A stretch of DNA of 30,466 bases from Thermoplasmata archaeon (GCA_021788795.1 JAJYKG010000001.1:1-30466), one strand, 5' to 3'; positions 1-7,787 are shown, counted from the first letter of the stretch. A program made the numbers and translations. Notes: a model not told the origin generated them from the letters alone.

Positions 1-3
1 ACC

Positions 4-591
4 ATGGTTCCGACCTCTGTGGACCCTCGGACCCAGAGCGGCCTCGATGACCTGCGCGAGCACGATCGCGAGGTCCTCGAATTCCTCTCGCGAGATCCTT
101 CCGCCCAGGTGGCGTTCCAGGGCATCCGCCGGCGGCTCGGGATCCACCCCGAGCAGCTCTCCCGTGCCCTGCACCGGCTCGCGGAGGATGACCTCGTCCA
201 GAAGACCGAGGTCGGGTACCGGGTCACCGCCAAGGCGCTCACGATCCTGAGCCCGAAGGACTGGGCCCCGGAACGCACGGGCGCGACCATCCTCCAGACG
301 TACCTGCCCGCGGACGTGGACGTGCGCGCGTTCGTGACTTCCCTCCGCGGATCCTGGGTGGGACCGCTGCGCTGGTATGGGGTGGTCGAGTCCTCGGAGG
401 AGTTGCGGCTGTCCTGGGCCCTCGAGGACGAATCGGTCCAGCTGGACGTGCGGATCCACGGCGGCCAGCTCATGATCACCGCGAACGTGGAGGACCCGAG
501 GCGCCTCGATGAGGCCACGCGCCTGGGGCACCTGCTCTTCCGCCAGATCTCGGGAGAGGCCTCGCGCGGATACGGCGGCCTCGTGGCATGA
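4..591 (+). CDS. Winged-helix transcriptional regulator (family uncertain)
   Basis: The 195-residue product looks like a cytoplasmic DNA-binding protein. Residues about 20-75 read as a winged helix-turn-helix: helix REHDREVLEFL, then a turn and recognition helix around GIHPEQLSRALHRLAEDDL, then a basic wing (VQKTEVGYRVT). The rest (about 90-195) is an alpha/beta domain I do not recognise, perhaps for sensing or dimerisation. The ATG at 4 is the first possible start in the window, so a longer N-terminus cannot be excluded, although the protein begins plausibly. It precedes psmB by 77 bp on the same strand. A role in proteasome regulation would be speculation. The ligand and targets are unknown. 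Confidence 0.72.
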   Translation: MVPTSVDPRTQSGLDDLREHDREVLEFLSRDPSAQVAFQGIRRRLGIHPEQLSRALHRLAEDDLVQKTEVGYRVTAKALTILSPKDWAPERTGATILQTYLPADVDVRAFVTSLRGSWVGPLRWYGVVESSEELRLSWALEDESVQLDVRIHGGQLMITANVEDPRRLDEATRLGHLLFRQISGEASRGYGGLVA

Positions 592-668
592 CCGGTCTTT
601 TGTGACTGGGCCGACCGTCTTCGAATCAACATACCCCACCGCCGCCATGGTCCCTCCGAGGTCAACAC

Positions 669-1247
669 ATGACCACCACGGTTGGCATACGCAGCAAGGA
701 CGGCGTGGTCCTGGCGGCCGACAAGCGCGCGTCGAAGGGGTTCTTTGTCGGATCCAAGGTGGTCCAGAAGCTCTTCGCCCTCGACGACGCGACGGCCGTC
801 GCCATCGCCGGACAGATGTCCGATGCCGAGTACCTCGTGAACCTCGCGAAGGCGGAACGAAGGCTGCTCACCCTGAGGCGCGGCTACCCGCTCAGCGTCC
901 GCGAGAGCGCGAAGCTCATCTCGAACATCGTGTACAACGGAATGAAGAGCTACAGCCCGTTCTACGTCGAACTGGTCGTCGCGGGCGTGGACAAGGAAGG
1001 CGCCCACGTCTACACGAGCGACATGAGCGGCGCCGTGACTTCGGAGGACTTCATGTCCTCGGGGAGCGGCTCGCCGATCGCGTACGGCGTGCTCGAACAG
1101 GGCTACCGCAAGGACATCGCCCTCGAGGACGCGGGGAAGCTCGCCGAGGCCGCGGTCCGCGCGGCGATGGAGCGGGACCCGGGAAGCGGGAACGGCGTGG
1201 ATGTCCTCGTCGTCCCGAACGGACGATGGCACGGGGAGGCGAACTGA
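669..1247 (+). CDS. psmB: 20S proteasome beta subunit (catalytic)
   Basis: This is the N-terminal-nucleophile threonine protease subunit of the archaeal 20S core, 192 residues. The initiator Met is followed directly by TTTVGI. Numbered from that Thr, the catalytic set is present: Thr1, Asp17 (AADKRAS), Lys33 (VVQKLF), Ser129 in GSGS, and Asp166/Ser169 in RDPGSG. There is essentially no propeptide. Characterised archaeal beta subunits usually have a short one that is cleaved autocatalytically, so here Met removal by methionine aminopeptidase would be enough to expose Thr1 (inference). A GAGGT ribosome site at 658-662 lies 6 bases before the ATG and supports this start; the nearby ATG at 647 is out of frame. 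psmA follows one base after the stop, so the two rings' subunits are probably co-translated. Confidence 0.95.
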   Translation: MTTTVGIRSKDGVVLAADKRASKGFFVGSKVVQKLFALDDATAVAIAGQMSDAEYLVNLAKAERRLLTLRRGYPLSVRESAKLISNIVYNGMKSYSPFYVELVVAGVDKEGAHVYTSDMSGAVTSEDFMSSGSGSPIAYGVLEQGYRKDIALEDAGKLAEAAVRAAMERDPGSGNGVDVLVVPNGRWHGEAN

Positions 1248-1248
1248 G

Positions 1249-1917
1249 ATGGCGGCAGAGATGGGGCGCATGCCCTTCTTCTACTCGCCCGAGGGCCGGC
1301 TGGTCCAGGTGGACTACGCCCTCCAGGCGGTGTCCCGCGGCTCCACGACGGTCGGGCTGAAGACGAAGGACTTCGCCCTTCTCTCGAGCCAGGTGAAGCC
1401 CACGCGACCCCTGCTCGAGCCCGCGGAGAAGGTCTATGTCCTCGACGACCACGTCGGCGCGACCGGAAGCGGCTACATCGGCGACGTGACGACGCTCATC
1501 GACGAGCTCCGCGTGGAGGCGCAGAAGCACCGCCTCGTGTACGACACGCCCATCGACGTGGGCACGCTGTCGCGGCACCTCTCCGAGTACCTGCACCAGC
1601 TGACGATGTATGCGGTGCGCCCCCTCGGCGCGTCGATCATCTTCGCTGGGGCGGACGAGCTCGGCATCCAGCTCGTCCAGGTGGACCCCAGCGGCACCGC
1701 CTTCCGCGGCTCCGGGTTCGCGATCGGCCAGGGGGCCGACGAGGCCCTCGAGGCGATCCATAAGGGCTACCGGCCCGACCTGAGCCTCGAGGAGGCCCTC
1801 TCGCTGACGACGAAGTCCATCGAGGACCTCAACGGCGGCAAGAGCGTCATCGAGCACGGTGTCGTGCAGGCGGGCACGAGGCGCTTCGAGCACCTCCCGT
1901 CCGCGAAGGCCGAGTGA
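1249..1917 (+). CDS. psmA: 20S proteasome alpha subunit
   Basis: This is the structural outer-ring subunit that gates substrate entry and docks the regulatory ATPase, 222 residues. The signature is YSPEGRLVQVDYA (residues 12-24), followed by GSTTVGLK. Lys61 in PAEKVYVLDD aligns with Lys66 of the Thermoplasma alpha subunit, the residue that binds ATPase C-termini. The usual N-terminal YDR gate motif reads MGR (residues 5-7), so the Tyr and Asp are missing. I chose ATG 1249 because it lies one base after the psmB stop with GGAGG at 1234-1238. An upstream ATG at 1201 would overlap psmB by 47 bases, and the added residues do not restore the YDR motif. Confidence 0.95.
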   Translation: MAAEMGRMPFFYSPEGRLVQVDYALQAVSRGSTTVGLKTKDFALLSSQVKPTRPLLEPAEKVYVLDDHVGATGSGYIGDVTTLIDELRVEAQKHRLVYDTPIDVGTLSRHLSEYLHQLTMYAVRPLGASIIFAGADELGIQLVQVDPSGTAFRGSGFAIGQGADEALEAIHKGYRPDLSLEEALSLTTKSIEDLNGGKSVIEHGVVQAGTRRFEHLPSAKAE

Positions 1918-1944
1918 ACCACTCGGCCCCCTTCCTTTCCGTCA

Positions 1945-1962
1945 TACCTCCACTCAGAGGTA
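1945..1962 (+). terminator. Small hairpin after psmA, terminator or operator candidate
   Basis: A perfect 6-bp inverted repeat (TACCTC, loop CACTCA, GAGGTA) lies 28 bases after the psmA stop, just after the pyrimidine-rich run CCCCCTTCCTTTCC. Archaeal termination often uses T-rich tracts, so the tract plus hairpin may end the psmBA transcript. The stem is short and there is no long T-run, so confidence is low. Confidence 0.3.
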
Positions 1963-2004
1963 CGCGCGAATCCGCGGCGGCGGAGCGGCCCCGCGCGCGT
2001 GAAC

Positions 2005-2014
2005 AAGCGTTAAG
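2005..2014 (+). promoter_or_regulatory. TATA-like box for the cobalamin genes
   Basis: AAGCGTTAAG is the only AT-rich patch in a very GC-rich gap. It is centred about 36 bases before the ATG at 2047 and would give a leader of roughly 10 bases. No Shine-Dalgarno is seen before that ATG. Confidence 0.4.
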
Positions 2015-2046
2015 TGCCCGGCGGTCCATCGCGAGCCCGCATCGCC

Positions 2047-2964
2047 ATGCGCATCGTGTCCTTCCTGCCTGCGGCCACGGAGATTTGCTACGCCTTGGGT
2101 CTGGGCGGGGAGCTCGTGGGCGTCTCGCCCGAGTGCGACTACCCGTCCGCGGTGAAGGAGGTGCCGGTCGTGAGCCGCGCCCTCGTGGACTCCGACGGCA
2201 AGACGAGCGCGGAGACCAGCCAGGGCGTCGGCGAGGCGCTCGCGGAGGGCGGCGCCCTCTACGAAGTCGACCGCGAGAAGCTCGAAGAGGCGGCGCCGGA
2301 CGTGATCCTGACGCAGGGCCTCTGCGAGGTCTGCGCGCCGTCCGTGGCGGACGTGCGCGCGATCGCGACCCGCCTGACGAAGAAGCCGCGCGTCGTCTCG
2401 CTGGACCCCCACACCCTCAAGGACGTGCTCGAGAACATCGAGGCCGTCGGCAAGGCGTGCGGGTCTCCCGTGGCGGCGCGGAGCGTCGTGGAGGATCTGC
2501 GGGAGCGGATCGAACGGGTGGCGTTCCTGACGGCCCGCGTCCACGAGCGGCCGAAGACCGCGTGCATCGAGTGGCTGGAGCCGCTGTTCATGGCGGGCCA
2601 CTGGGTCCCCGAGCTCGTGGAGTTCGCGGGCGGCATCGACGCGGTAGCGAAGCGGGGGGAGCGGTCGCGGCGGATCGAGCCGAAGGACCTCGTCCTCGCC
2701 GCCCCCGAGGTCGCCGTGCTCATGCCGTGCGGGTTCCACCTGGAGCGGACTCGGGCCGAGGCGCCGGCCCTGACGACGAAGCCGTGGTGGAAGGACCTCC
2801 CCGCGGCCCGCGCGAACCGTGTGTGGCTCGCGGACGGCTCCGCATACTTCAGTCGGCCCGGGCCGCGGATCGTGGACGGCCTCGAGATCCTCGCCCACAT
2901 CCTGCACCCCGAGATCTTCTCCCGCGCGCCCGCCTCCAAGGACGCGGTCCCCTGGATGGGCTGA
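2047..2964 (+). CDS. BtuF-like cobalamin-binding protein without signal peptide
   Basis: The 305-residue protein is of the periplasmic-binding-protein helical-backbone class (BtuF/FhuD type). It opens with MRIVSFLPAATEICYALGLG and has the family pattern GVSPECDYP, DVILTQGLCEVCAP and PRVVSLDPHTL, with the second lobe containing IEWLEPLFMAGHWVPELVE. The N-terminus starts directly at the first beta strand, with no signal peptide or lipobox, so it may act in the cytoplasm or be exported by another route. Start choice: the ATG at 2047 matches the family start; an in-frame GTG at 2014 would add 11 unrelated residues. A cobalamin adenosyltransferase follows one base later, which supports B12 or corrinoid handling over iron-siderophore binding. 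No BtuC or BtuD partner is in the window. Confidence 0.82.
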   Translation: MRIVSFLPAATEICYALGLGGELVGVSPECDYPSAVKEVPVVSRALVDSDGKTSAETSQGVGEALAEGGALYEVDREKLEEAAPDVILTQGLCEVCAPSVADVRAIATRLTKKPRVVSLDPHTLKDVLENIEAVGKACGSPVAARSVVEDLRERIERVAFLTARVHERPKTACIEWLEPLFMAGHWVPELVEFAGGIDAVAKRGERSRRIEPKDLVLAAPEVAVLMPCGFHLERTRAEAPALTTKPWWKDLPAARANRVWLADGSAYFSRPGPRIVDGLEILAHILHPEIFSRAPASKDAVPWMG

Positions 2965-2965
2965 C

Positions 2966-3508
2966 ATGCCCGAGCTGTACACGCGGACGGGGGATGCCGG
3001 GACCACCGGGCTCCTGGGGCCGGAGCGCATCTCCAAGGACGACCCGCGGGTCGAGGCCATGGGCGCCGTCGACGAGCTCAACGCAGTCCTGGGCGTGACG
3101 CTCGCGGCGCAGAAGGACCGCGCCATCCGGGAGACCCTTTTGAGGGTCCAGGACGACCTGTTCACCGTCGGCGCAGAGCTCGCCATGGCCCGGAAGGCGG
3201 AGACCAAGGTTCCGGTGGTCACTGCGGCATACGTCTCCCGACTCGAGTCCGCCATGGAAGGACTCGACGTCGGACCGGTGAAGGAGTTCCTCCTGCCTCG
3301 CGGGTCCGAGGCCCTCGCCCGGCTGCACTGGGCCCGGACCGTCGCGCGTCGCGCGGAGCGCCGTGTCGTCGCCCTGGCCCACAAGGAACCGCTGAACCCG
3401 GAGCTCCTGCGGTACATGAACCGCCTCTCCTCCCTCCTGTACCAGATGGCCCTGTGGGTGCAGACGAAGGAGAAGCGGAAGCGGGAGCACCCCACCTACC
3501 GCAGCTGA
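2966..3508 (+). CDS. pduO: PduO-type cob(I)alamin adenosyltransferase
   Basis: This enzyme transfers adenosyl from ATP to cob(I)alamin to make coenzyme B12; the family forms homotrimers in the cytoplasm. The 180-residue protein shows the ATP-binding N-terminus YTRTGDAGTTGLLG (residues 5-18), then VEAMGAVDELNA, and the C-terminal pair RRAERRVVAL and NRLSSLLYQMAL. In the last motif the common NRLSD has Ser in place of Asp. The start at ATG 2966 is fixed by the N-terminal motif and lies one base after the stop of the BtuF-like gene, so the two are surely an operon for corrinoid salvage. The C-terminus is short and basic (KEKRKREH). Confidence 0.92.
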   Translation: MPELYTRTGDAGTTGLLGPERISKDDPRVEAMGAVDELNAVLGVTLAAQKDRAIRETLLRVQDDLFTVGAELAMARKAETKVPVVTAAYVSRLESAMEGLDVGPVKEFLLPRGSEALARLHWARTVARRAERRVVALAHKEPLNPELLRYMNRLSSLLYQMALWVQTKEKRKREHPTYRS

Positions 3509-3542
3509 CGCGGCGCCCGACGCCCGATTCTGAACGGCAAAA

Positions 3543-3550
3543 CTATTTTA
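3543..3550 (+). promoter_or_regulatory. TATA box of the MFS exporter gene
   Basis: CTATTTTA in an otherwise GC-rich region is centred about 29 bases before the ATG at 3576. It is preceded by an A-rich BRE-like GGCAAAA. The spacing predicts a start of transcription within a few bases of the start codon. Confidence 0.6.
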
Positions 3551-3552
3551 GG

Positions 3553-3562
3553 ATTAACTAAT
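3553..3562 (+). promoter_or_regulatory. Palindromic operator candidate for the MarR regulator
   Basis: ATTA-AC-TAAT is a perfect inverted repeat with a 2-base centre. It sits between the TATA box and the start codon of the exporter, where a bound repressor would block RNA polymerase. The next gene but one encodes a MarR protein, a family that typically binds short AT-rich palindromes in its own operon's promoter. The link to this MarR is inference. Confidence 0.45.
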
Positions 3563-3575
3563 TGGAAGGGGCCCG

Positions 3576-5363
3576 ATGGTCGAGTACAAGTGGGTGGCCC
3601 TCTCGAACACCACGCTGGGGGTCCTCATGGCCTCCATCGACAGCACGATCGTCCTCATCTCGCTGCCGGCCATCTTCCGCGGAATCAACATCGACCCCCT
3701 CACCTCCTTCCAGTACCTGATCTGGCTCCTCTTCGGGTACTTCATCGTGACGGCCACCCTGCTCGTGACCTTCGGCCGCATCTCGGACATGTACGGCCGC
3801 GTGCGGCTGTACAACCTGGGGTTCGCGATCTTCACCGCGGGCTCCATCCTCCTGTCCATCACCCCGAACACGGGCGACCTGGGCGCCATCGAGCTCATCG
3901 GCTTCCGCCTCATCCAGGCGGTCGGCGCGGGCTTCCTCTGGAGCAACAGCGAGGCGATCATCACGGACGCCTTCCCGCCGAACGAGCGGGGGAAGGCCCT
4001 CGGCATCAACCAGATCGCGTTCCTCCTGGGCTCGTTCATCGGCCTCGTCCTCGGCGGCGTCCTCGCGGTCATCGACTGGCGCCTCGTCTTCCTGGTCAGC
4101 GTCCCCGTCGGGATCGCCGGCACGATCTGGTCCTACGCGAAGCTCCGCGAGCTCGGGACCATCCGGCCGGACCGCAAGCTCGACGTGTGGGGCAACGTGA
4201 CCTTCGCCCTCGGGCTCACGACCCTGCTCATCGCCGTCACCTATGGCCTCCTGCCCTACGGCGCGGACCCCATGGGCTGGAGCGACCCGTGGGTCATCGG
4301 AGGCCTGGTCGCCGGGGCCGCGCTCATGGTCGGTTTCATCTTCATCGAGCTCCACGTCCCGGACCCGATGTTCCGGCTGGAGTTCTTCCGGAACCGGTCC
4401 TTCGCGACCGCGATCTCCGCGACCTTCCTGGGCTCGGTCGCCCGCGGGGGGGTCCTCCTCATGCTCACGATCCTCCTCCAGGGGATCTGGCTCCCCCTCC
4501 ACGGATACAGCTACGACTCCACGCCCTTCTGGGCGGGCATCTTCATGCTGCCCGTGTCGCTCGGCCTCATCACGGCGGGACCCATCAGCGGCTGGGTCTC
4601 CGACCGCCACGGGGCGAGGACCTTGGCCACGACGGGCATGGCCCTCGCCTCGGCCACGTTCCTCGCGCTCACGACGCTGCCGTACAACTTCGACTACCTG
4701 ACCTTCGGCGTCCTCATCTTCCTCAACGGGCTCGGCATGGGCATGTTCGCCGCGCCGAACATGGCCTCCATCATGAACGCCGTGCCGCCGGAGCACCGCG
4801 GCGCGACCGCGGGCATGACGAGGACGCTGCAGAACACCGGTCAGCTCGCGAGCTTCAGCATGTTCTTCACCGTGGTCACCGTGGCGTTCTCGGGGAGCCT
4901 TCCCGCCGCGCTCTCGTCCGCGGTCACCTCCGCGGGTGCGCCCCAGCTCGCGCCGGTCCTGAGCCAGATCCCCCCGACGGGCGCGATGTTCGCGGCCTTC
5001 CTGGGCTACAACCCCATGGGCACGATCCTGTCGCAGCTGCCGCCCAGCCTGCTGAACTCCATCCCGTCCTCGACGATCGCGACGCTCACGGGCCTCACGT
5101 GGTTCCCGAACGCCATCGCCCCGGCCTTCATGTCCTCCCTCGCCGAGGCGTTCTACGTGAGCGCGGGCCTGACCGCCGTCGCCGCGGTCGCCTCGGCGCT
5201 CCGGGGCAAGCGGTTCGTGTACGAGGAGGACGTCCTGGGAGCACACCGGATCGCCGCAGCCGCGAACGGCGGGGGCGGCGGCGGGCCTCCGGCCGGCGAC
5301 GACCCCCCAGCTCGGGAGAGCGGTCCTGCGGATCCGGATCCCCCGTCGCCCCCGGGGGGATGA
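3576..5363 (+). CDS. MFS drug exporter, DHA2 (EmrB/QacA) family
   Basis: The 595-residue inner-membrane antiporter has about 14 hydrophobic helices. TM1 carries MASIDSTIVLISLP, matching the DHA2 pattern around the conserved acidic residue. The cytoplasmic loop 2-3 has motif A as GRISDMYGRVRL, and GSFIGLVLGGVL in TM5 resembles motif C of exporters. The family exports hydrophobic or amphipathic compounds by proton exchange. The C-terminus is an unusual Gly/Pro/Asp-rich tail of about 40 residues (GGGGGG, then PPAGDDPPAR), probably disordered. The start at ATG 3576 follows GGAAGGGG and a TATA box. The marR gene begins 4 bases after the stop, so the exporter and its likely repressor form one operon. 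The substrate is unknown. Confidence 0.92.
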   Translation: MVEYKWVALSNTTLGVLMASIDSTIVLISLPAIFRGINIDPLTSFQYLIWLLFGYFIVTATLLVTFGRISDMYGRVRLYNLGFAIFTAGSILLSITPNTGDLGAIELIGFRLIQAVGAGFLWSNSEAIITDAFPPNERGKALGINQIAFLLGSFIGLVLGGVLAVIDWRLVFLVSVPVGIAGTIWSYAKLRELGTIRPDRKLDVWGNVTFALGLTTLLIAVTYGLLPYGADPMGWSDPWVIGGLVAGAALMVGFIFIELHVPDPMFRLEFFRNRSFATAISATFLGSVARGGVLLMLTILLQGIWLPLHGYSYDSTPFWAGIFMLPVSLGLITAGPISGWVSDRHGARTLATTGMALASATFLALTTLPYNFDYLTFGVLIFLNGLGMGMFAAPNMASIMNAVPPEHRGATAGMTRTLQNTGQLASFSMFFTVVTVAFSGSLPAALSSAVTSAGAPQLAPVLSQIPPTGAMFAAFLGYNPMGTILSQLPPSLLNSIPSSTIATLTGLTWFPNAIAPAFMSSLAEAFYVSAGLTAVAAVASALRGKRFVYEEDVLGAHRIAAAANGGGGGGPPAGDDPPARESGPADPDPPSPPGG

Positions 5364-5367
5364 GACC

Positions 5368-5865
5368 GTGGTCGAGGACGCGCCGGACCCGATCGACGTC
5401 TGGAAGACCTTCTCCAACGTCTCGAAGACCTGGTTCCGGCTGGCCGAGGCCGACCTGCGCCCCCTCGGCCTCTCCCTGCTCGAGGTCCGCGCCCTGCGGC
5501 TGCTCTCCCGGGAGGGCCCCCAGCCCATGGTCCGGTTGTCCGAAGAACTGCTCGTCAGCCAGCCCGCGATCACGGGGATCGTGGACCGGCTGCAGCGCCA
5601 GGGCCTCGCGGAGCGCGCCCGGGATCGGGCGGACCGACGTGTGGTCCACGTCCGCATCACCGCGGCCGGGCGGCGGACGCTGACCCGGGCCATCGCCATC
5701 CACCGCTCCTTCGTCCGCGAGTCCCTCGACCACCTCCCGCCCCGGGAGGCGGAACGGCTCTCCGGCATCCTGACCCGCCTCGGGGACGCCCTCGCGGCCT
5801 ATGAGGGACAGCGGGAAGCCGCCAGGGCCCAGGCGCGGTCTCACGCGGTAAGGGTGCGGCGGTAG
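5368..5865 (+). CDS. MarR-family transcriptional regulator
   Basis: The 165-residue winged-helix dimeric regulator has helix LSLLEVRALRLL (about 37-48). The recognition helix region is LSEELLVSQPAITGIVDRLQRQGL (about 58-80), followed by the wing ARDRADRRVVHVRITAAGR, which is diagnostic for MarR. Helices at both ends would form the dimer interface. The start is GTG 5368, 4 bases after the exporter stop, with GGGGGGA just upstream. It probably represses the exporter operon until a drug-like ligand binds (family knowledge plus context). Its 3' end overlaps the 3' end of the convergent hydrolase gene by 25 bases. Confidence 0.92.
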   Translation: MVEDAPDPIDVWKTFSNVSKTWFRLAEADLRPLGLSLLEVRALRLLSREGPQPMVRLSEELLVSQPAITGIVDRLQRQGLAERARDRADRRVVHVRITAAGRRTLTRAIAIHRSFVRESLDHLPPREAERLSGILTRLGDALAAYEGQREAARAQARSHAVRVRR

Positions 5866-6656
5866 AACCGCAGGACGCGGTCCCACGCGTCCGCCGCGGC
5901 CTCCTTGCGGAACGTCGTCGGGTTCGTGTCGTTGAAGAAGGCGTGGGGGGCTCCCGGATAGATGCGCATCTCGAAATCCCTCTTGTGCTCCGCCATGGCC
6001 CTGACGAGCGCGTCGAGGCCGGCGTTGATCCGCGTGTCCTCGCCCCCATAGAGCCCGAGGACGGCCCCCTGGACATGGGCCAGCTTCTCGATGGGCGTCG
6101 GGTTCTCGCCGTAGAAGATCACGCAAGCGGCGACGTCGGCGGCGCAGGCGAGGTTGATGGACATCCCGCCGCCGAAGCAGAAGCCCACGCAGCCGATGCG
6201 GTCCTTCCGCACGAACGGCTGGGACTGCAGGTAGCGGACCGCACCCACGAGGTCCTGGGTGAGCCGGTCCTTCGGGAGGCCGCCCAGGAGCATCTGCACG
6301 GTGCGGCCCACCTCCGTGCGGTCCGGCTCGGGCAGCTGCTCGATGGCCTGCCTCGCCAGCTCCGGGTCGCGGCGGGGCAGGCGGTACATGACCTGCATCG
6401 CCTTGCGGATCCTCTCCTGCGTCAGGATCTGGGCCAGCTCCGGGCTCCCGAAGAGGTGCGGGGCGAAGGCCACGAAGCCCTCCCGCGCGAACCGGTTCGC
6501 GATGTCCTTCGTGTGGTCGACGAGCCCGAAGATCTCATGGATCACGACCACGCCGGGACGCGGACCCTCGGCCTGGGGCCGGGCCAGGTACGCGGGCATC
6601 CGGCCACTCTCCCCGGTGAACTCGACCATCTCGGAGGATGCGATCTCGACGGCCAT
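5841..6656 (-). CDS. Dienelactone hydrolase family protein
   Basis: This 271-residue alpha/beta-hydrolase belongs to the dienelactone hydrolase family. The catalytic triad is visible as Cys160 in GFCFGGG, Asp207 in GGEDTRI and His238 in GAPHAFFND; Glu41 (HEIFGL) is the conserved Glu next to the active site. It is about 35 residues longer than the classical 236-residue enzyme because of a helical insertion around residues 77-130. In archaea such enzymes are often annotated carboxymethylenebutenolidase, but the natural substrate here is unknown. No other aromatic-degradation gene is nearby. The start at ATG 6656 follows GAGGG. It may be transcribed alone from the box at 6691-6699. Confidence 0.88.
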   Translation of the reverse strand: MAVEIASSEMVEFTGESGRMPAYLARPQAEGPRPGVVVIHEIFGLVDHTKDIANRFAREGFVAFAPHLFGSPELAQILTQERIRKAMQVMYRLPRRDPELARQAIEQLPEPDRTEVGRTVQMLLGGLPKDRLTQDLVGAVRYLQSQPFVRKDRIGCVGFCFGGGMSINLACAADVAACVIFYGENPTPIEKLAHVQGAVLGLYGGEDTRINAGLDALVRAMAEHKRDFEMRIYPGAPHAFFNDTNPTTFRKEAAADAWDRVLRFYRRTLTA

Positions 6657-6690
6657 GCTTACCCTCGGACGGGCCGAGACGGGACCGCCG

Positions 6691-6699
6691 CTTAAACCT
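6691..6699 (-). promoter_or_regulatory. TATA-like box for the dienelactone hydrolase gene
   Basis: On the minus strand this reads AGGTTTAAG, centred about 39 bases before the ATG at 6656. That leaves room for a short leader holding the GAGGG ribosome site. Confidence 0.4.
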
Positions 6700-6728
6700 T
6701 CACTGCGGCACCGATCCGGCCCCGCCTG

Positions 6729-7787
6729 CTACGCCGAGACTCTCGTGTCCAGGAACCGCTGGAGATGCGCGACGGCCTGTTCGTTGCCCGTCGCCATGGG
6801 CGGGAGCCGCCCCAGGGCGAGCTTCTCCGGGATCAACTCTTTGAGCCGCTGGACGTCTTCGAAGCGATAGCCCAGCTCCGCCGCGTTGCGCTCGGCTTCC
6901 GCATGGCCCTTCGGCGGGATGGCGATCACCGGTGTGCCGTAGGCGCGCGCCTCGCCCACGGTCCCCTTCCCCGCGGTCGTGAGGACGAGGTCCGCCGCGA
7001 GCACGAAGTCCTGGAGGTTCGGGAGGAAGCCGTACGTGTACACCCCGGGCGCGGGGTCGACCTTCAGCTTCGGGCCGCTGACGACGACCATGGAGGCGTC
7101 GGGCAGGTCGAGTTCCCGGAACGCCTGGATCGCCGCGCTCAGGAGGAACTCCCCCGCCGCCGTGCCTCCCGCGGTCACGAGGATCGTCCGCTTCCGGAAG
7201 AAGAGATCCTCCCGCAACTTCTCCCGCGAGGCGCTCGGCGCCCGCACGATGGGGCCGACCCGCTTCACGTTCGGCCAGTCCGGGCCGGAGTCCGTCACGA
7301 GGATGAGATCGACCCGCCGGGCGAGCCGCGAGAACCCGAAGTTGCCGAGTCCCTCGGCGGCCCGCGACAGCGGATCAAGCGCGAAGTCGCGTGCGAACTC
7401 GTTCAGGACGAGTGCCGTCGGCACGTGATGGCGGACCGCCTCGCGGACGGAGGCGAGCTCGCTGTCCGAGAGGAGGAAGCGGTAATACTCCCAGTCGCCC
7501 TCTTTGCGCATGAACCTCCCTGCGGTCCGCAGGTAGCGCGCGTACCCGCGGTACCAACGCCAGACCGGCCCGAGGACCCCATCCTGGGCGGGGAAATCCG
7601 GCGCGGGCGGCATGGTCAGGGCGTCGAAGCCGCTCGAGACCACGAGGTCGAGCGCAGGCGACCCCGCGAGGAACAGGAAGTAGAGGCGCGGGTCCCGTTC
7701 CAGGAGCCCGCGGGCGAGGGCCACCGATCGCGTGGCGTGGCCGAGGCCCTGGGAATGCACCGCGAAGTAGCCGTTCCGCTCCTCCAT
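6729..7787 (-). CDS. GT-B glycosyltransferase, MurG/GT28-like
   Basis: The 352-residue protein has a two-Rossmann-fold GT-B architecture. The N-terminal strand-loop YFAVHSQGLGHATRSVALARGL contains the GHxxR motif typical of MurG/UGT-like enzymes. The C-terminal nucleotide-sugar lobe has VTAGGTAAGEFLL (about 205-217), YGFLPNLQDFVLAADLVLTTAGKGTVGEA (split pattern, about 253-281) and GTPVIAIP. There is no signal peptide or TM helix, so it is cytosolic or peripheral. It probably transfers a sugar to a lipid or other surface glycan precursor; donor and acceptor cannot be told. It lies 40 bases after the membrane-protein gene but seems to have its own leaderless promoter and no Shine-Dalgarno. Confidence 0.82.
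   Translation of the reverse strand: MEERNGYFAVHSQGLGHATRSVALARGLLERDPRLYFLFLAGSPALDLVVSSGFDALTMPPAPDFPAQDGVLGPVWRWYRGYARYLRTAGRFMRKEGDWEYYRFLLSDSELASVREAVRHHVPTALVLNEFARDFALDPLSRAAEGLGNFGFSRLARRVDLILVTDSGPDWPNVKRVGPIVRAPSASREKLREDLFFRKRTILVTAGGTAAGEFLLSAAIQAFRELDLPDASMVVVSGPKLKVDPAPGVYTYGFLPNLQDFVLAADLVLTTAGKGTVGEARAYGTPVIAIPPKGHAEAERNAAELGYRFEDVQRLKELIPEKLALGRLPPMATGNEQAVAHLQRFLDTRVSA

Noticed and set aside
1201..1248. Earlier ATG for psmA
   Set aside because: Would overlap psmB by 47 bases, adds Ser/Thr/Arg-rich residues unlike alpha subunits, and has no ribosome site; ATG 1249 does.
1954..3495. 513-codon minus-strand open frame opposite the cobalamin genes
   Set aside because: Shadow of two well-recognised enzymes; the composition is Arg/Ala/His-rich with no motifs.
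3558..5768. Long minus-strand open frame of 736 codons opposite the MFS exporter and marR
   Set aside because: The translation is a low-complexity Arg/Glu/Asp/Gly-rich sequence with no fold pattern, while the plus strand encodes a clear 14-TM transporter. Long antisense frames are expected in GC-rich genes.
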